A stretch of 17,048 nucleotides of DNA, from NCBI GenBank assembly GCA_002393815.1, contig DGUB01000055.1, positions 1 through 17,048 on the forward strand, in the 5' to 3' direction. Below, piece by piece: positions 1 through 6,589 of this stretch. Made by a program: the position numbers and the translations under genes. This DNA is from Ruminococcus sp. UBA4321 (lineage in GTDB: Bacteria; Bacillota; Clostridia; Oscillospirales; Ruminococcaceae). The notes under the pieces are model-generated. The model made no database searches. It was not told where the DNA came from and saw only the letters and a program-made list of their open reading frames with translations. Each line of letters begins with the position of its first letter. The stretch's first letter is position 1.

Positions 1-23
1 TTCGATTCCCGTCGTCCGCTCCA
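1..23 (+). tRNA. 3' end of a tRNA, truncated by the window edge
   Basis: The first bases are a T-loop (TTCGATT), the 3' half of a T stem, seven acceptor bases (CGTCCGC), a discriminator T at position 20 and an encoded CCA at 21-23. The 5' part and the anticodon lie outside the window. A T discriminator is typical of tRNA-Gly and tRNA-Cys, and the inferred 5' acceptor strand GCGGACG would suit a glycine tRNA, but the identity cannot be settled here. Confidence 0.8.
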
Positions 24-42
24 GTCCCCGCAAGACAATTAT

Positions 43-116
43 GCGCCTTTAACTCAGCTGGATAGAGTAACTGCCTTCTAAGCAGTAAGCCGCTGGTTCG
101 AGTCCAGCAAGGCGCG
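43..116 (+). tRNA. tRNA-Arg (anticodon TCT)
   Basis: Complete cloverleaf. The acceptor strands GCGCCTT (43-49) and AAGGCGC (109-115) pair fully and G116 is the discriminator. The anticodon stem ACTGC/GCAGT encloses the loop CTTCTAA, with anticodon TCT at 77-79, which reads AGA. The T-arm contains TTCGAGT. CCA is not encoded, since TCC follows the discriminator, so the CCA end must be added after transcription, unlike in its two neighbours. Confidence 0.95.
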
Positions 117-122
117 TCCTAT

Positions 123-200
123 GGTGGGTATAGCGTAGCTGGTTAACGCGTCAGTTTGTGGCACTGAAGACCATCGGTTCGAATCCGATTATCCACCCCA
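123..200 (+). tRNA. tRNA-His (anticodon GTG)
   Basis: Complete cloverleaf with anticodon GTG at 158-160 inside the loop TTGTGGC. The acceptor strands GTGGGTA (124-130) and TATCCAC (190-196) pair with one G-T wobble. The extra 5' G at 123 faces C197, the G-1:C73 pair that is the identity element for histidyl-tRNA synthetase. CCA is encoded at 198-200. It lies 6 bases after the Arg tRNA, so the three tRNAs are probably one transcript. Confidence 0.96.
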
Positions 201-225
201 TTTTCTGCAATCAAATACAGGACAG

Positions 226-251
226 AAAAGAGCGAGGATTCGCTCTTTTTT
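226..251 (+). terminator. Rho-independent terminator of the tRNA cluster
   Basis: A perfect 10-bp stem (226-235 with 240-249, core GAGCGA/TCGCTC), loop GGAT, and a T run ending at 251. It lies 25 bases after the His tRNA and directly before the ribosome binding site of the next gene. I see no convincing separate promoter for that gene, so some read-through is possible. Confidence 0.85.
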
Positions 252-272
252 GTTTCACAGGAAGGTGTACTT

Positions 273-1487
273 ATGCGGAAGTTAGTGTTACTCAGCACAG
301 AAAAAGAATGTCAGCAGGAAATCTCCCGGATTGCTGATGCCATCATCATGGAAACTGCCGCCGAAGTCATGCAGCTGCTCAAGGAACAGCAGCAGAATAT
401 CTCTGTTCTGCTGATAGAATATCCCTCGGAACAGAAGAATATTCAACAGTTAATTGACATGATAAACAAGGGACATCATTATCTTTCAGCCATTGCCGTG
501 CTGATTCTGACAGATGAAATACATATTGAAGAAGACAGTCGTTTTCTGGGGAATTCTGTCGTTGACTGCATCCGGAAGCCGATTTATCCGCCCGTGCTTC
601 TGAACCGGATTCAAAATGCCGAAACACTCATGAATTCCGTTTCGTTCGGAGAGTTTGCAAGAATGCTGAAAGCCCTCCCGGCGAATATTTATCTGAAAGA
701 TGCCAGCGGAAGATATGTTTTTTCCTCTCAGACATGGCATCATCTGGACACCGGAGATGACCCAAACTGGACAATCGCCGGCAAAACCGATTTGGATATC
801 CGCAAAGATAAGGAAAATGCCAAGCTTGCTATGGAATCCGATATGAGAATCCTCCGCACCGGAAAGGGAACTTCCTATATTATCGAAGAAGCCGGGGACG
901 AACCGGAATATTTACAGCTCATCAAAGAACCGCTCTTTTTTGAAGACGGCAGAATCCGCGGTATTATCGCGCTGATTAACAACGTGACCGAACAGGAACT
1001 CATGAGGAGACAGCTCCGGGAAAAATCGACACATGACCAGCTGACCGGACTTTATAACCGGACGTATCTGGACGAATATGTGCAGAAGCTCAAGACGCAG
1101 AATCAGTATCCCGTCAGCATTCTTTCCGCGGACTGCGATAATCTGAAAACTATCAATGATACTTACGGGCATATGACTGGAGATGAATATATCCGCTCCT
1201 GCGTGGAAATCATACAGAAAACGCTTCCGGAAAACAGCTGTATTTTCAGAACCGGCGGTGATGAATTTGTTGCCTTTCTTCCGCAGACAACTCCGGAAAT
1301 GACCGAAAATTTCATAGAAAAAATAAGACAGGAAGCTTCTTCCCGTTCCGTAAAAGGCGTGACACTGAGCATTTCCTTCGGCTATGCTTCCGTTGCGGAC
1401 AGCGATGAAAGTATTGTCGAATGTATGAAAGTTTCCGATAACGACATGTATCAGAACAAACGCCGTAAAAAACAAAAACAGACATAA
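273..1487 (+). CDS. GGDEF diguanylate cyclase with degenerate receiver and PAS domains
   Basis: A 404-residue soluble protein predicted to make cyclic-di-GMP from two GTP. Residues 1-120 look like a receiver domain that has lost its phosphate site: the position expected to carry Asp reads LLIEYP (Glu49), while the later Lys-Pro pair (RKPIYP, 102-103) is kept. Residues about 130-245 resemble a PAS sensor (LPANIYLKDASGRYVFSS, ending near NNVTEQ). Residues about 250-400 are a GGDEF domain with DQLTGLYNR and an intact GGDEF motif at 328-332, so catalysis is expected. The inhibitory RxxD site that usually sits just upstream is absent (PENS instead), suggesting weak product feedback. The ribosome binding site is AGGAAGG about 8 bases before ATG. 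The stop is 20 bases before the HD-GYP gene, so the two likely form an operon with opposite activities. Confidence 0.93.
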   Translation: MRKLVLLSTEKECQQEISRIADAIIMETAAEVMQLLKEQQQNISVLLIEYPSEQKNIQQLIDMINKGHHYLSAIAVLILTDEIHIEEDSRFLGNSVVDCIRKPIYPPVLLNRIQNAETLMNSVSFGEFARMLKALPANIYLKDASGRYVFSSQTWHHLDTGDDPNWTIAGKTDLDIRKDKENAKLAMESDMRILRTGKGTSYIIEEAGDEPEYLQLIKEPLFFEDGRIRGIIALINNVTEQELMRRQLREKSTHDQLTGLYNRTYLDEYVQKLKTQNQYPVSILSADCDNLKTINDTYGHMTGDEYIRSCVEIIQKTLPENSCIFRTGGDEFVAFLPQTTPEMTENFIEKIRQEASSRSVKGVTLSISFGYASVADSDESIVECMKVSDNDMYQNKRRKKQKQT

Positions 1488-1507
1488 CGCACCGACAGGA
1501 GAATTTT

Positions 1508-3043
1508 ATGAAAAATTATCACGAAAGCAATGAAGCACAGTCTCAAGGTCAAAAAAATTCTTTTTCGATTCGGCTTAAAATCCTGCTGAGTATGCTTTTT
1601 TCCACTCTGCTGATTGCCGGAACAGCCGTTTCCATTAGTTTTTCCTTGTTCAGGCAGACGCTGATTCGGGAAAATACCAGCCTTGCCGATGCCACTGCCG
1701 AAGCAGTTGCTTCCATCATTGATGCTGACAAAATCAACGCTTATCTGGAACAGGGGAACGCTCTCCCGGAATATCAGGAAATTGAAAAAAATCTCTACTG
1801 GCTGAGAAGCAGCAATCCAGAAATAGAATATATTTACGTCTACCGGATTCAGGAGGACGGCTGTCACACCGTCTTTGACCTCGATACTGATGATGTGGAA
1901 GGCGCACAGTCCGGAGAAATTATTCCGTTCGATGAAAGTTTCAATGACTATCTGCCTGCGCTTCTTGCCGGACATGAGATTGAACCCATCATTACAGATG
2001 ATACTTTCGGCTGGCTTCTGACTGTCTATCAGCCTGTCTATGATTCTGCCGGTGTTTGTCAGTGCTATGCGTGTGTTGATATTTCCATGAATGAACTACG
2101 GGAATATTATAACAGCTTCGCATTCAGAATTACGGTTCTGATAGGCATTATTTTTATCATCACAGTTCTGGTTTCGCTGTTTGTGATTGAACATCAGCTG
2201 ATTCTGCCAATCAATAAAATGGCTTATGCCGCCAGCGCGTTCGCTTATGACAATGACAAAGCCATGGAAGAAAATGTCAGAAGAATCAAAGAGCTGAATA
2301 TTCACACCGGCGACGAAATCGAAAATCTTTATCGTGCCATTGCCAAAACCACACAGGACAGCATGAACTATGTCGCAGATATCGAAGCCAAAACACAGAC
2401 CCTTTCCCAGATGCAGAACGGTCTGATTATCGTCCTCGCCGATATGGTCGAAAGCCGTGACCAGAATACCGGTGACCATATCCGGAAAACTGCTGCTTAT
2501 GTTGCACTCATTACAGAAGAAATGAAAAAGCGCGGCTATTATCAGGAACAAATGACGGATGAATTTATCGCCAATGTCGTGAACGCCGCGCCGCTGCATG
2601 ATGTCGGAAAAATTCATATTTCCGATACGATTCTGAACAAGCCCGGCAGACTGACCGATGAAGAATTCCGGATGATGCAGTCACATACCACATTCGGCAG
2701 TCAGATTATCGAGCGTGTCATAGAAATGGTACCTGACCCCGGCTATCTGGAGACAGCAAAAGACCTTGCCGAATACCATCACGAAAAATGGAACGGCAAG
2801 GGTTATCCGCACGGAATCAGCGGTGAAGATATTCCGCTTTCTGCCCGAATCATGGCGGTTGCAGATGTCTTTGATGCGCTTGTTTCGCGCCGGAGTTATA
2901 AAGAACCGTTCAGCTTTGAAAAAGCTATGCAGATTATCCGCAAAGATGCCGGCACACACTTCGACCCCCTTGTGGCAGAAGCCTTTCTCGGAGCGGAAGC
3001 GCGTGTCCGGCAGATTGCAGAAGAATTTCAGCAGAAGAAATAA
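1508..3043 (+). CDS. Membrane HD-GYP cyclic-di-GMP phosphodiesterase
   Basis: A 511-residue protein predicted to hydrolyse cyclic-di-GMP at the membrane. A short cytoplasmic N-terminus is followed by a membrane helix (about 22-45), an extracellular sensor region (about 46-205) with Cache/dCache-like character (EIEYIYVYRI, then TVYQPVYDSAG), a second membrane helix (206-228) and a HAMP-like linker. Residues about 303-500 are the HD-GYP domain: GDHIRKT (322-328), LHDVGKIH with the metal-binding HD at 364-365, HHEKWNGKGYP (424-434) with GYP intact, and DVFDAL. All expected metal ligands are visible, so it should be active. The start is supported by AGGAG about 8 bases upstream. It follows the GGDEF gene by 20 bases. 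Its stop lies 2 bases from the stop of the convergent nitroreductase, with no terminator hairpin between. Confidence 0.94.
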   Translation: MKNYHESNEAQSQGQKNSFSIRLKILLSMLFSTLLIAGTAVSISFSLFRQTLIRENTSLADATAEAVASIIDADKINAYLEQGNALPEYQEIEKNLYWLRSSNPEIEYIYVYRIQEDGCHTVFDLDTDDVEGAQSGEIIPFDESFNDYLPALLAGHEIEPIITDDTFGWLLTVYQPVYDSAGVCQCYACVDISMNELREYYNSFAFRITVLIGIIFIITVLVSLFVIEHQLILPINKMAYAASAFAYDNDKAMEENVRRIKELNIHTGDEIENLYRAIAKTTQDSMNYVADIEAKTQTLSQMQNGLIIVLADMVESRDQNTGDHIRKTAAYVALITEEMKKRGYYQEQMTDEFIANVVNAAPLHDVGKIHISDTILNKPGRLTDEEFRMMQSHTTFGSQIIERVIEMVPDPGYLETAKDLAEYHHEKWNGKGYPHGISGEDIPLSARIMAVADVFDALVSRRSYKEPFSFEKAMQIIRKDAGTHFDPLVAEAFLGAEARVRQIAEEFQQKK

Positions 3044-3045
3044 TT

Positions 3046-3567
3046 TTATTTATAGTAAATATAATTTTCTTTTCTGGGCGGAGCCGATTTCGGTTCCGCT
3101 GTTGCATATCCGATGGCACAGTGACCGATACCCTCATAATCGCCTTCGATGCCGAGTGCTTTCAGAATTTCTTTTCCTTCTTCGGAATCGAACTCTTCTT
3201 TTGCCCGGTGAATCCAGATATTTCCGATTCCGAGGCTCTGTGCCGCAAGCATCAGATTCTGCATGACAAGTGCGCCGTCATAAATATAAGTCGGCGCATT
3301 TTTGTCTGCGAGGACAATCAGAATCACGGGCGCACCGTAGAACGGGTCAAAATCTTCTTTCCCCATAATTTTCGCATTCATCACGGAAAGCTTATCCCGG
3401 AGAGCCTTGTCTTTCACGGCGATAATCACCGGAGACTGGCGGTTCATGCCGGTCGGCGCAAACGTTCCGGCTTCGCAAATCTGCTGAATGATATCATCCG
3501 GCAGCATATCCGGCTTGAAACTCCGGCAGCTTCTTCTTTCTCTGATGGTTTTCAATACTTCGTTCAT
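3046..3567 (-). CDS. Nitroreductase-family FMN-dependent oxidoreductase
   Basis: A 173-residue cytoplasmic protein of the nitroreductase fold, which binds FMN and uses NAD(P)H to reduce nitroaromatics, quinones or related compounds. The family signatures are RERRSCRSF near residue 10 (FMN phosphate contact), APTGMNRQSP near 37 (family form APSGxNxQPW), LMLAAQSLGIGNIWI in the middle, and a C-terminal IGYATAEP followed by PRK. The length is normal for the compact subgroup. The ribosome binding site is AAAGGA about 10 bases upstream. A near-consensus promoter precedes it (3609-3637). The physiological substrate cannot be read from sequence. Confidence 0.9.
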   Translation of the reverse strand: MNEVLKTIRERRSCRSFKPDMLPDDIIQQICEAGTFAPTGMNRQSPVIIAVKDKALRDKLSVMNAKIMGKEDFDPFYGAPVILIVLADKNAPTYIYDGALVMQNLMLAAQSLGIGNIWIHRAKEEFDSEEGKEILKALGIEGDYEGIGHCAIGYATAEPKSAPPRKENYIYYK

Positions 3568-3608
3568 ATCACATAATTCCTTTCTGATTGTGTATTTTTA
3601 ATAAATTT

Positions 3609-3637
3609 ATTATAACACAGTTCTGAAATTTTGTCAA
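3609..3637 (-). promoter_or_regulatory. Sigma-A promoter of the nitroreductase gene
   Basis: On the minus strand, TTGACA (3632-3637) and TATAAT (3609-3614) are both perfect consensus with a 17-base spacer. It points towards the start at 3567 and lies back to back with the topoisomerase promoter, 12 bases away. Confidence 0.85.
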
Positions 3638-3649
3638 GAAAATTTTCTG

Positions 3650-3678
3650 TTGACAACTCCCGAATTTTGTGATAGAAT
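3650..3678 (+). promoter_or_regulatory. Sigma-A promoter of the topoisomerase B-subunit gene
   Basis: TTGACA at 3650-3655, a 17-base spacer and TAGAAT at 3673-3678, about 35 bases before the start codon at 3714. The two -35 boxes of the divergent promoters are separated by only 12 bases, so firing of one could affect the other. Confidence 0.85.
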
Positions 3679-3713
3679 AAATATTAGCTTTACAGAAAAG
3701 GAGTATATGATAT

Positions 3714-5693
3714 ATGGCAAAAAAACAGGATTACGGCAATGAAAGCATTACCATGCTCAAAGGCGCGGATAAAGTCCGCAAGCGTCCGGGGGTAATCTTC
3801 GGTTCGGACGGTCTGGACGGCTGTTCACATTCGGTCTTTGAAATCATCTCGAACTCTATCGACGAGGCAAGAGCCGGATTCGGTGATAAGATTATCATCA
3901 CGCGCTGGAACAGCGGAGAAATCGAAGTAGAAGACTTCGGGCGCGGCTGTCCTGTCGATTTCAATAATACAGAACAAAGATATAACTGGGAACTGGTCTA
4001 CTGTGAACTCTATGCCGGCGGCAAATACGACAACGCAGAAGAATCCTATGATTATTCGCTCGGTCTGAACGGTCTGGGACTATGCGCTACGCAGTACGCC
4101 TCTGAATTCATGGATGTCACTGTTCACAGAGATAATACAGAATATACCCTCCACTTCGAGAAGGGCGAAAATATCGGCGGTCTGCACAAGTCTCCCTGGA
4201 ACAAGAAACAGACCGGCACAAAAACCCGCTGGAAACCCGATTTGGAAGTCTTTACGGAAATTCACGTTCCGGATGCGTTCTTTCATGATACACTCCGCAG
4301 ACAGGCGGTTGTCAATCCCGGATTGCTGTTCATCTACCGTTCCGAACAGGAAGACGGCAGTTTCCTCGAAAAAGAATATTTCTACGAAAACGGCATTTCC
4401 GACTATGTACAGGAACTGACGGGCGATAAAGCCATGACTTCCGTCCAGTACTGGACAGCGGAACGCATGGGACGCGACAGAGCCGATAAACAAGACTATA
4501 AAGTCAAGTTATCCGTTGCAATGACTGTCTCGAATCAGGTCAGCTTACTGGAATATTATCATAATTCCAGCTTTCTGGAACACGGCGGTTCTCCCGATAA
4601 AGCCGTCCGCAGTGCGTTTCTCTCCCAGATTAACAGCTATCTGAAAAATAATAACAAACTCCAGAAAAATGAATCTTCCGCGTCTTTCGATGATATCAAA
4701 GACTGTCTGGTTCTGGTTTCGTCATCGTTCTCGACACAGACTTCCTACGAGAATCAGACCAAAAAAGCCATCACAAACAAGTTCATTCAGGAAGCTATGA
4801 CCGAATTCCTGAAACATCAGCTGGAAGTCTACTTTATCGAAAATCCCGAAGAAGCCAATAAAATCGCCGAACAGGTACTTATCAACAAGCGAAGCCGCGA
4901 AAATGCCGAGAAAACCAGATTAAACATTAAGAAGAAATTAGCCGGAAATATCGACCTCGCTAACATGGTGGAAAAATTCGTGGACTGCCGTACCAAAGAT
5001 GTCACCCGGAGAGAACTGTATATTGTAGAGGGCGATTCCGCGCTCGGTGCGGTCAAACTCGCCAGAGATGCCGAATTTCAGGCAGTTATCCCCGTCAGAG
5101 GCAAAATCCTCAACTGCCTGAAAGCTGATTATCCCAGAATCTTCAAGAGTGATATCATCACCGACCTGCTCAAAGTCCTCGGATGCGGTGTCGAAGTCAA
5201 GATGAAAAATACCGGCAATCTCGCACAGTTCAGCATGAACAATCTCCGGTGGAGTAAAATCATCATCTGTACCGATGCTGATGTGGACGGCTTCCAGATT
5301 CGTACCCTGATTTTAACCATGCTTTACAGATTAACGCCGACCCTCATTCAGGAAGGCTATGTCTATATTGCAGAGTCTCCGTTGTATGAAATCAATACAA
5401 AAGTTAAGACCTACTTCGCCTATACCGAAAAGGAACGCGCTGACATTCAGAAGAAAATCGGTAACTCGAAATACACGATTCAGCGTTCCAAAGGTCTCGG
5501 CGAAAACGAACCCGAAATGATGAGCCTGACGACGATGAATCCCGATACCAGACGCTTAATCAAAGTCATGCCTTCCGATGCCGGATCTATGCGCGATACA
5601 TTCGACTTACTGCTCGGCGATAACCTTCAGGGCAGAAAAGAACATATTGCCGTACATGGCGGCGATTATATCGACCTGATTGATGTTTCCTGA
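3714..5693 (+). CDS. Divergent type IIA DNA topoisomerase B subunit (GyrB/ParE-like), orphan
   Basis: A 659-residue ATPase subunit of a gyrase or topoisomerase IV type enzyme. The GHKL ATPase part keeps RKRPG (23-27), catalytic Glu43 and Asn47 in EIISNSIDEA, DFGRGCPVD (74-82) and the lid GLNGLGL (117-123). The transducer Lys is probably K350 in NQTK. The TOPRIM part keeps the metal ligands: EGDSA at 439-443 and DADVDG at 521-526, plus PVRGKILN and RSKGLGENEPE near the C-terminus. Motifs differ from housekeeping GyrB/ParE: RKRPGVIFGS for RKRPGMYIGS, DFGRGC for DNGRGI, EGDSALG for EGDSAGG, and EHGGSPD where EGGTHE is usual. No gyrA/parC partner lies next to it. It is probably a paralogous ParE-like subunit whose A subunit is elsewhere. 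The ribosome binding site AAAGGAG lies about 12 bases upstream. Confidence 0.88.
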   Translation: MAKKQDYGNESITMLKGADKVRKRPGVIFGSDGLDGCSHSVFEIISNSIDEARAGFGDKIIITRWNSGEIEVEDFGRGCPVDFNNTEQRYNWELVYCELYAGGKYDNAEESYDYSLGLNGLGLCATQYASEFMDVTVHRDNTEYTLHFEKGENIGGLHKSPWNKKQTGTKTRWKPDLEVFTEIHVPDAFFHDTLRRQAVVNPGLLFIYRSEQEDGSFLEKEYFYENGISDYVQELTGDKAMTSVQYWTAERMGRDRADKQDYKVKLSVAMTVSNQVSLLEYYHNSSFLEHGGSPDKAVRSAFLSQINSYLKNNNKLQKNESSASFDDIKDCLVLVSSSFSTQTSYENQTKKAITNKFIQEAMTEFLKHQLEVYFIENPEEANKIAEQVLINKRSRENAEKTRLNIKKKLAGNIDLANMVEKFVDCRTKDVTRRELYIVEGDSALGAVKLARDAEFQAVIPVRGKILNCLKADYPRIFKSDIITDLLKVLGCGVEVKMKNTGNLAQFSMNNLRWSKIIICTDADVDGFQIRTLILTMLYRLTPTLIQEGYVYIAESPLYEINTKVKTYFAYTEKERADIQKKIGNSKYTIQRSKGLGENEPEMMSLTTMNPDTRRLIKVMPSDAGSMRDTFDLLLGDNLQGRKEHIAVHGGDYIDLIDVS

Positions 5694-5701
5694 AATATGA
5701 A

Positions 5702-5741
5702 AAAACTGCTGTTCCGGGTGTTGTTCCGGTACAGCAGTTTT
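5702..5741. terminator. Bidirectional terminator between convergent genes
   Basis: An 11-bp stem AAAACTGCTGT (5702-5712) with ACAGCAGTTTT (5731-5741), extended past a T-T mismatch by CCGG/CCGG. A-rich and T-rich flanks give a U tract on both strands. It serves the topoisomerase gene (plus) and the small membrane protein gene (minus). Confidence 0.85.
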
Positions 5742-5744
5742 CAG

Positions 5745-5984
5745 CTATTTGTTGAGTTTTCTGAACAGGAAAATCAGCAGACATGCTCCGGCAACGGAAA
5801 GCACCAGACTGCCAAGCCAGCCGTTCGCGCCAAGCCCCAGCAGTCCGCCGATGATGCCGCCGACAAATCCGCCCAGAATGCCAAGTACCATATTGACCAG
5901 AAAGCCTTTTTTAGAACTGTCCATGATTTTTCCGGCAATCGACCCGGCAAGTGCGCCGAGTATAATTTCAATAATGAAATGCAT
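5745..5984 (-). CDS. GlsB/YeaQ/YmgE-family small membrane protein
   Basis: A 79-residue, very hydrophobic protein with Gly-rich helices: IIEIILGALAGSIAGKIM, then NMVLGILGGFVGGIIGGLLG, then LVLSVAGACLLIFLF and a basic end. This three-helix glycine-zipper pattern is that of the transglycosylase-associated (GlsB/YeaQ) family. Despite the name, members have no shown transglycosylase activity; in Gram-positives several belong to envelope or general stress regulons. It has an AGAGGTG ribosome binding site and its own promoter (6005-6033). It has no operon partner. Confidence 0.85.
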   Translation of the reverse strand: MHFIIEIILGALAGSIAGKIMDSSKKGFLVNMVLGILGGFVGGIIGGLLGLGANGWLGSLVLSVAGACLLIFLFRKLNK

Positions 5985-6004
5985 AATATTATCACCTCTA
6001 ACTT

Positions 6005-6033
6005 ATTATATCACAAACTTCCGGATTTTGCAA
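6005..6033 (-). promoter_or_regulatory. Promoter of the GlsB/YeaQ-like gene
   Basis: On the minus strand, TTGCAA (6028-6033), a 17-base spacer and perfect TATAAT (6005-6010), about 20 bases before the start codon at 5984. The -35 matches four of six consensus bases. Confidence 0.65.
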
Positions 6034-6060
6034 GACCATCCGGATTTTTTTATCAAAAAA

Positions 6061-6090
6061 TTGACTTTTTCCTGTTCTGCCGTGTATTAT
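6061..6090 (+). promoter_or_regulatory. Promoter of the ECF sigma / membrane protein operon
   Basis: TTGACT (6061-6066), an 18-base spacer and TATTAT (6085-6090), 37 bases before the sigma-factor start. It resembles a housekeeping sigma-A promoter. I could not identify an ECF-type autoregulatory promoter (such as an AAC -35) here. Confidence 0.65.
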
Positions 6091-6127
6091 TAGTGAAAGA
6101 CAAAATTCAGAAAAGAAGTGAGTACTC

Positions 6128-6589
6128 ATGAATGCAAGAAATTTAGTCAATATTTACGGCGATATGCTTTACAGAATCTGTCTGATGTCGCTCCGGAATC
6201 ACGCCGACGCGGAAGACGCTGTACAGGAAGTCTTTCTGAAATATCTCACACGCGCCCCTGATTTCGATACTTCCGAACACGAAAAGGCTTGGCTGATTAC
6301 CGTCGCGCTCAACCAGTGCCGGAATATGCTCCGCAGTCAGCGGATTATCCCGACTGACCCGGAACTGCTCCATCCGCCGGAGAATCCGCCTGAACAGAAT
6401 CAGATTCTTGATGCCCTTATGCAAGTCCCCGGAAAATTCCGGGAAGTGCTGATTCTGTATTATATCGAAGGTTACAAAATTAAAGAGATTTCTCAGATTA
6501 TCGGCAAAGGGCAGAGCGCAGTCAAGATGAGATTAGCCAAAGGCAAAAAACTTCTGGAACAAATCTACAGAAAGGAGTATTTATCATGA
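6128..6589 (+). CDS. ECF-type RNA polymerase sigma factor
   Basis: A 153-residue sigma-70 family protein with only regions 2 and 4, as in extracytoplasmic-function sigma factors. Region 2 (about 6-75) contains MLYRICLMSLRNHADAEDAV, VFLKYL and AWLITVALNQCRNMLRS. Region 4 (about 100-150) contains VPGKFREVLILYYIEGYKIK and a helix-turn-helix ending AVKMRLAKGKKLL. It would direct RNA polymerase to a small regulon in response to an envelope signal. Its stop overlaps the next start as ATGA (6586-6589), so the two are translationally coupled, the usual arrangement for a sigma factor and its membrane-bound anti-sigma factor. Confidence 0.92.
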   Translation: MNARNLVNIYGDMLYRICLMSLRNHADAEDAVQEVFLKYLTRAPDFDTSEHEKAWLITVALNQCRNMLRSQRIIPTDPELLHPPENPPEQNQILDALMQVPGKFREVLILYYIEGYKIKEISQIIGKGQSAVKMRLAKGKKLLEQIYRKEYLS

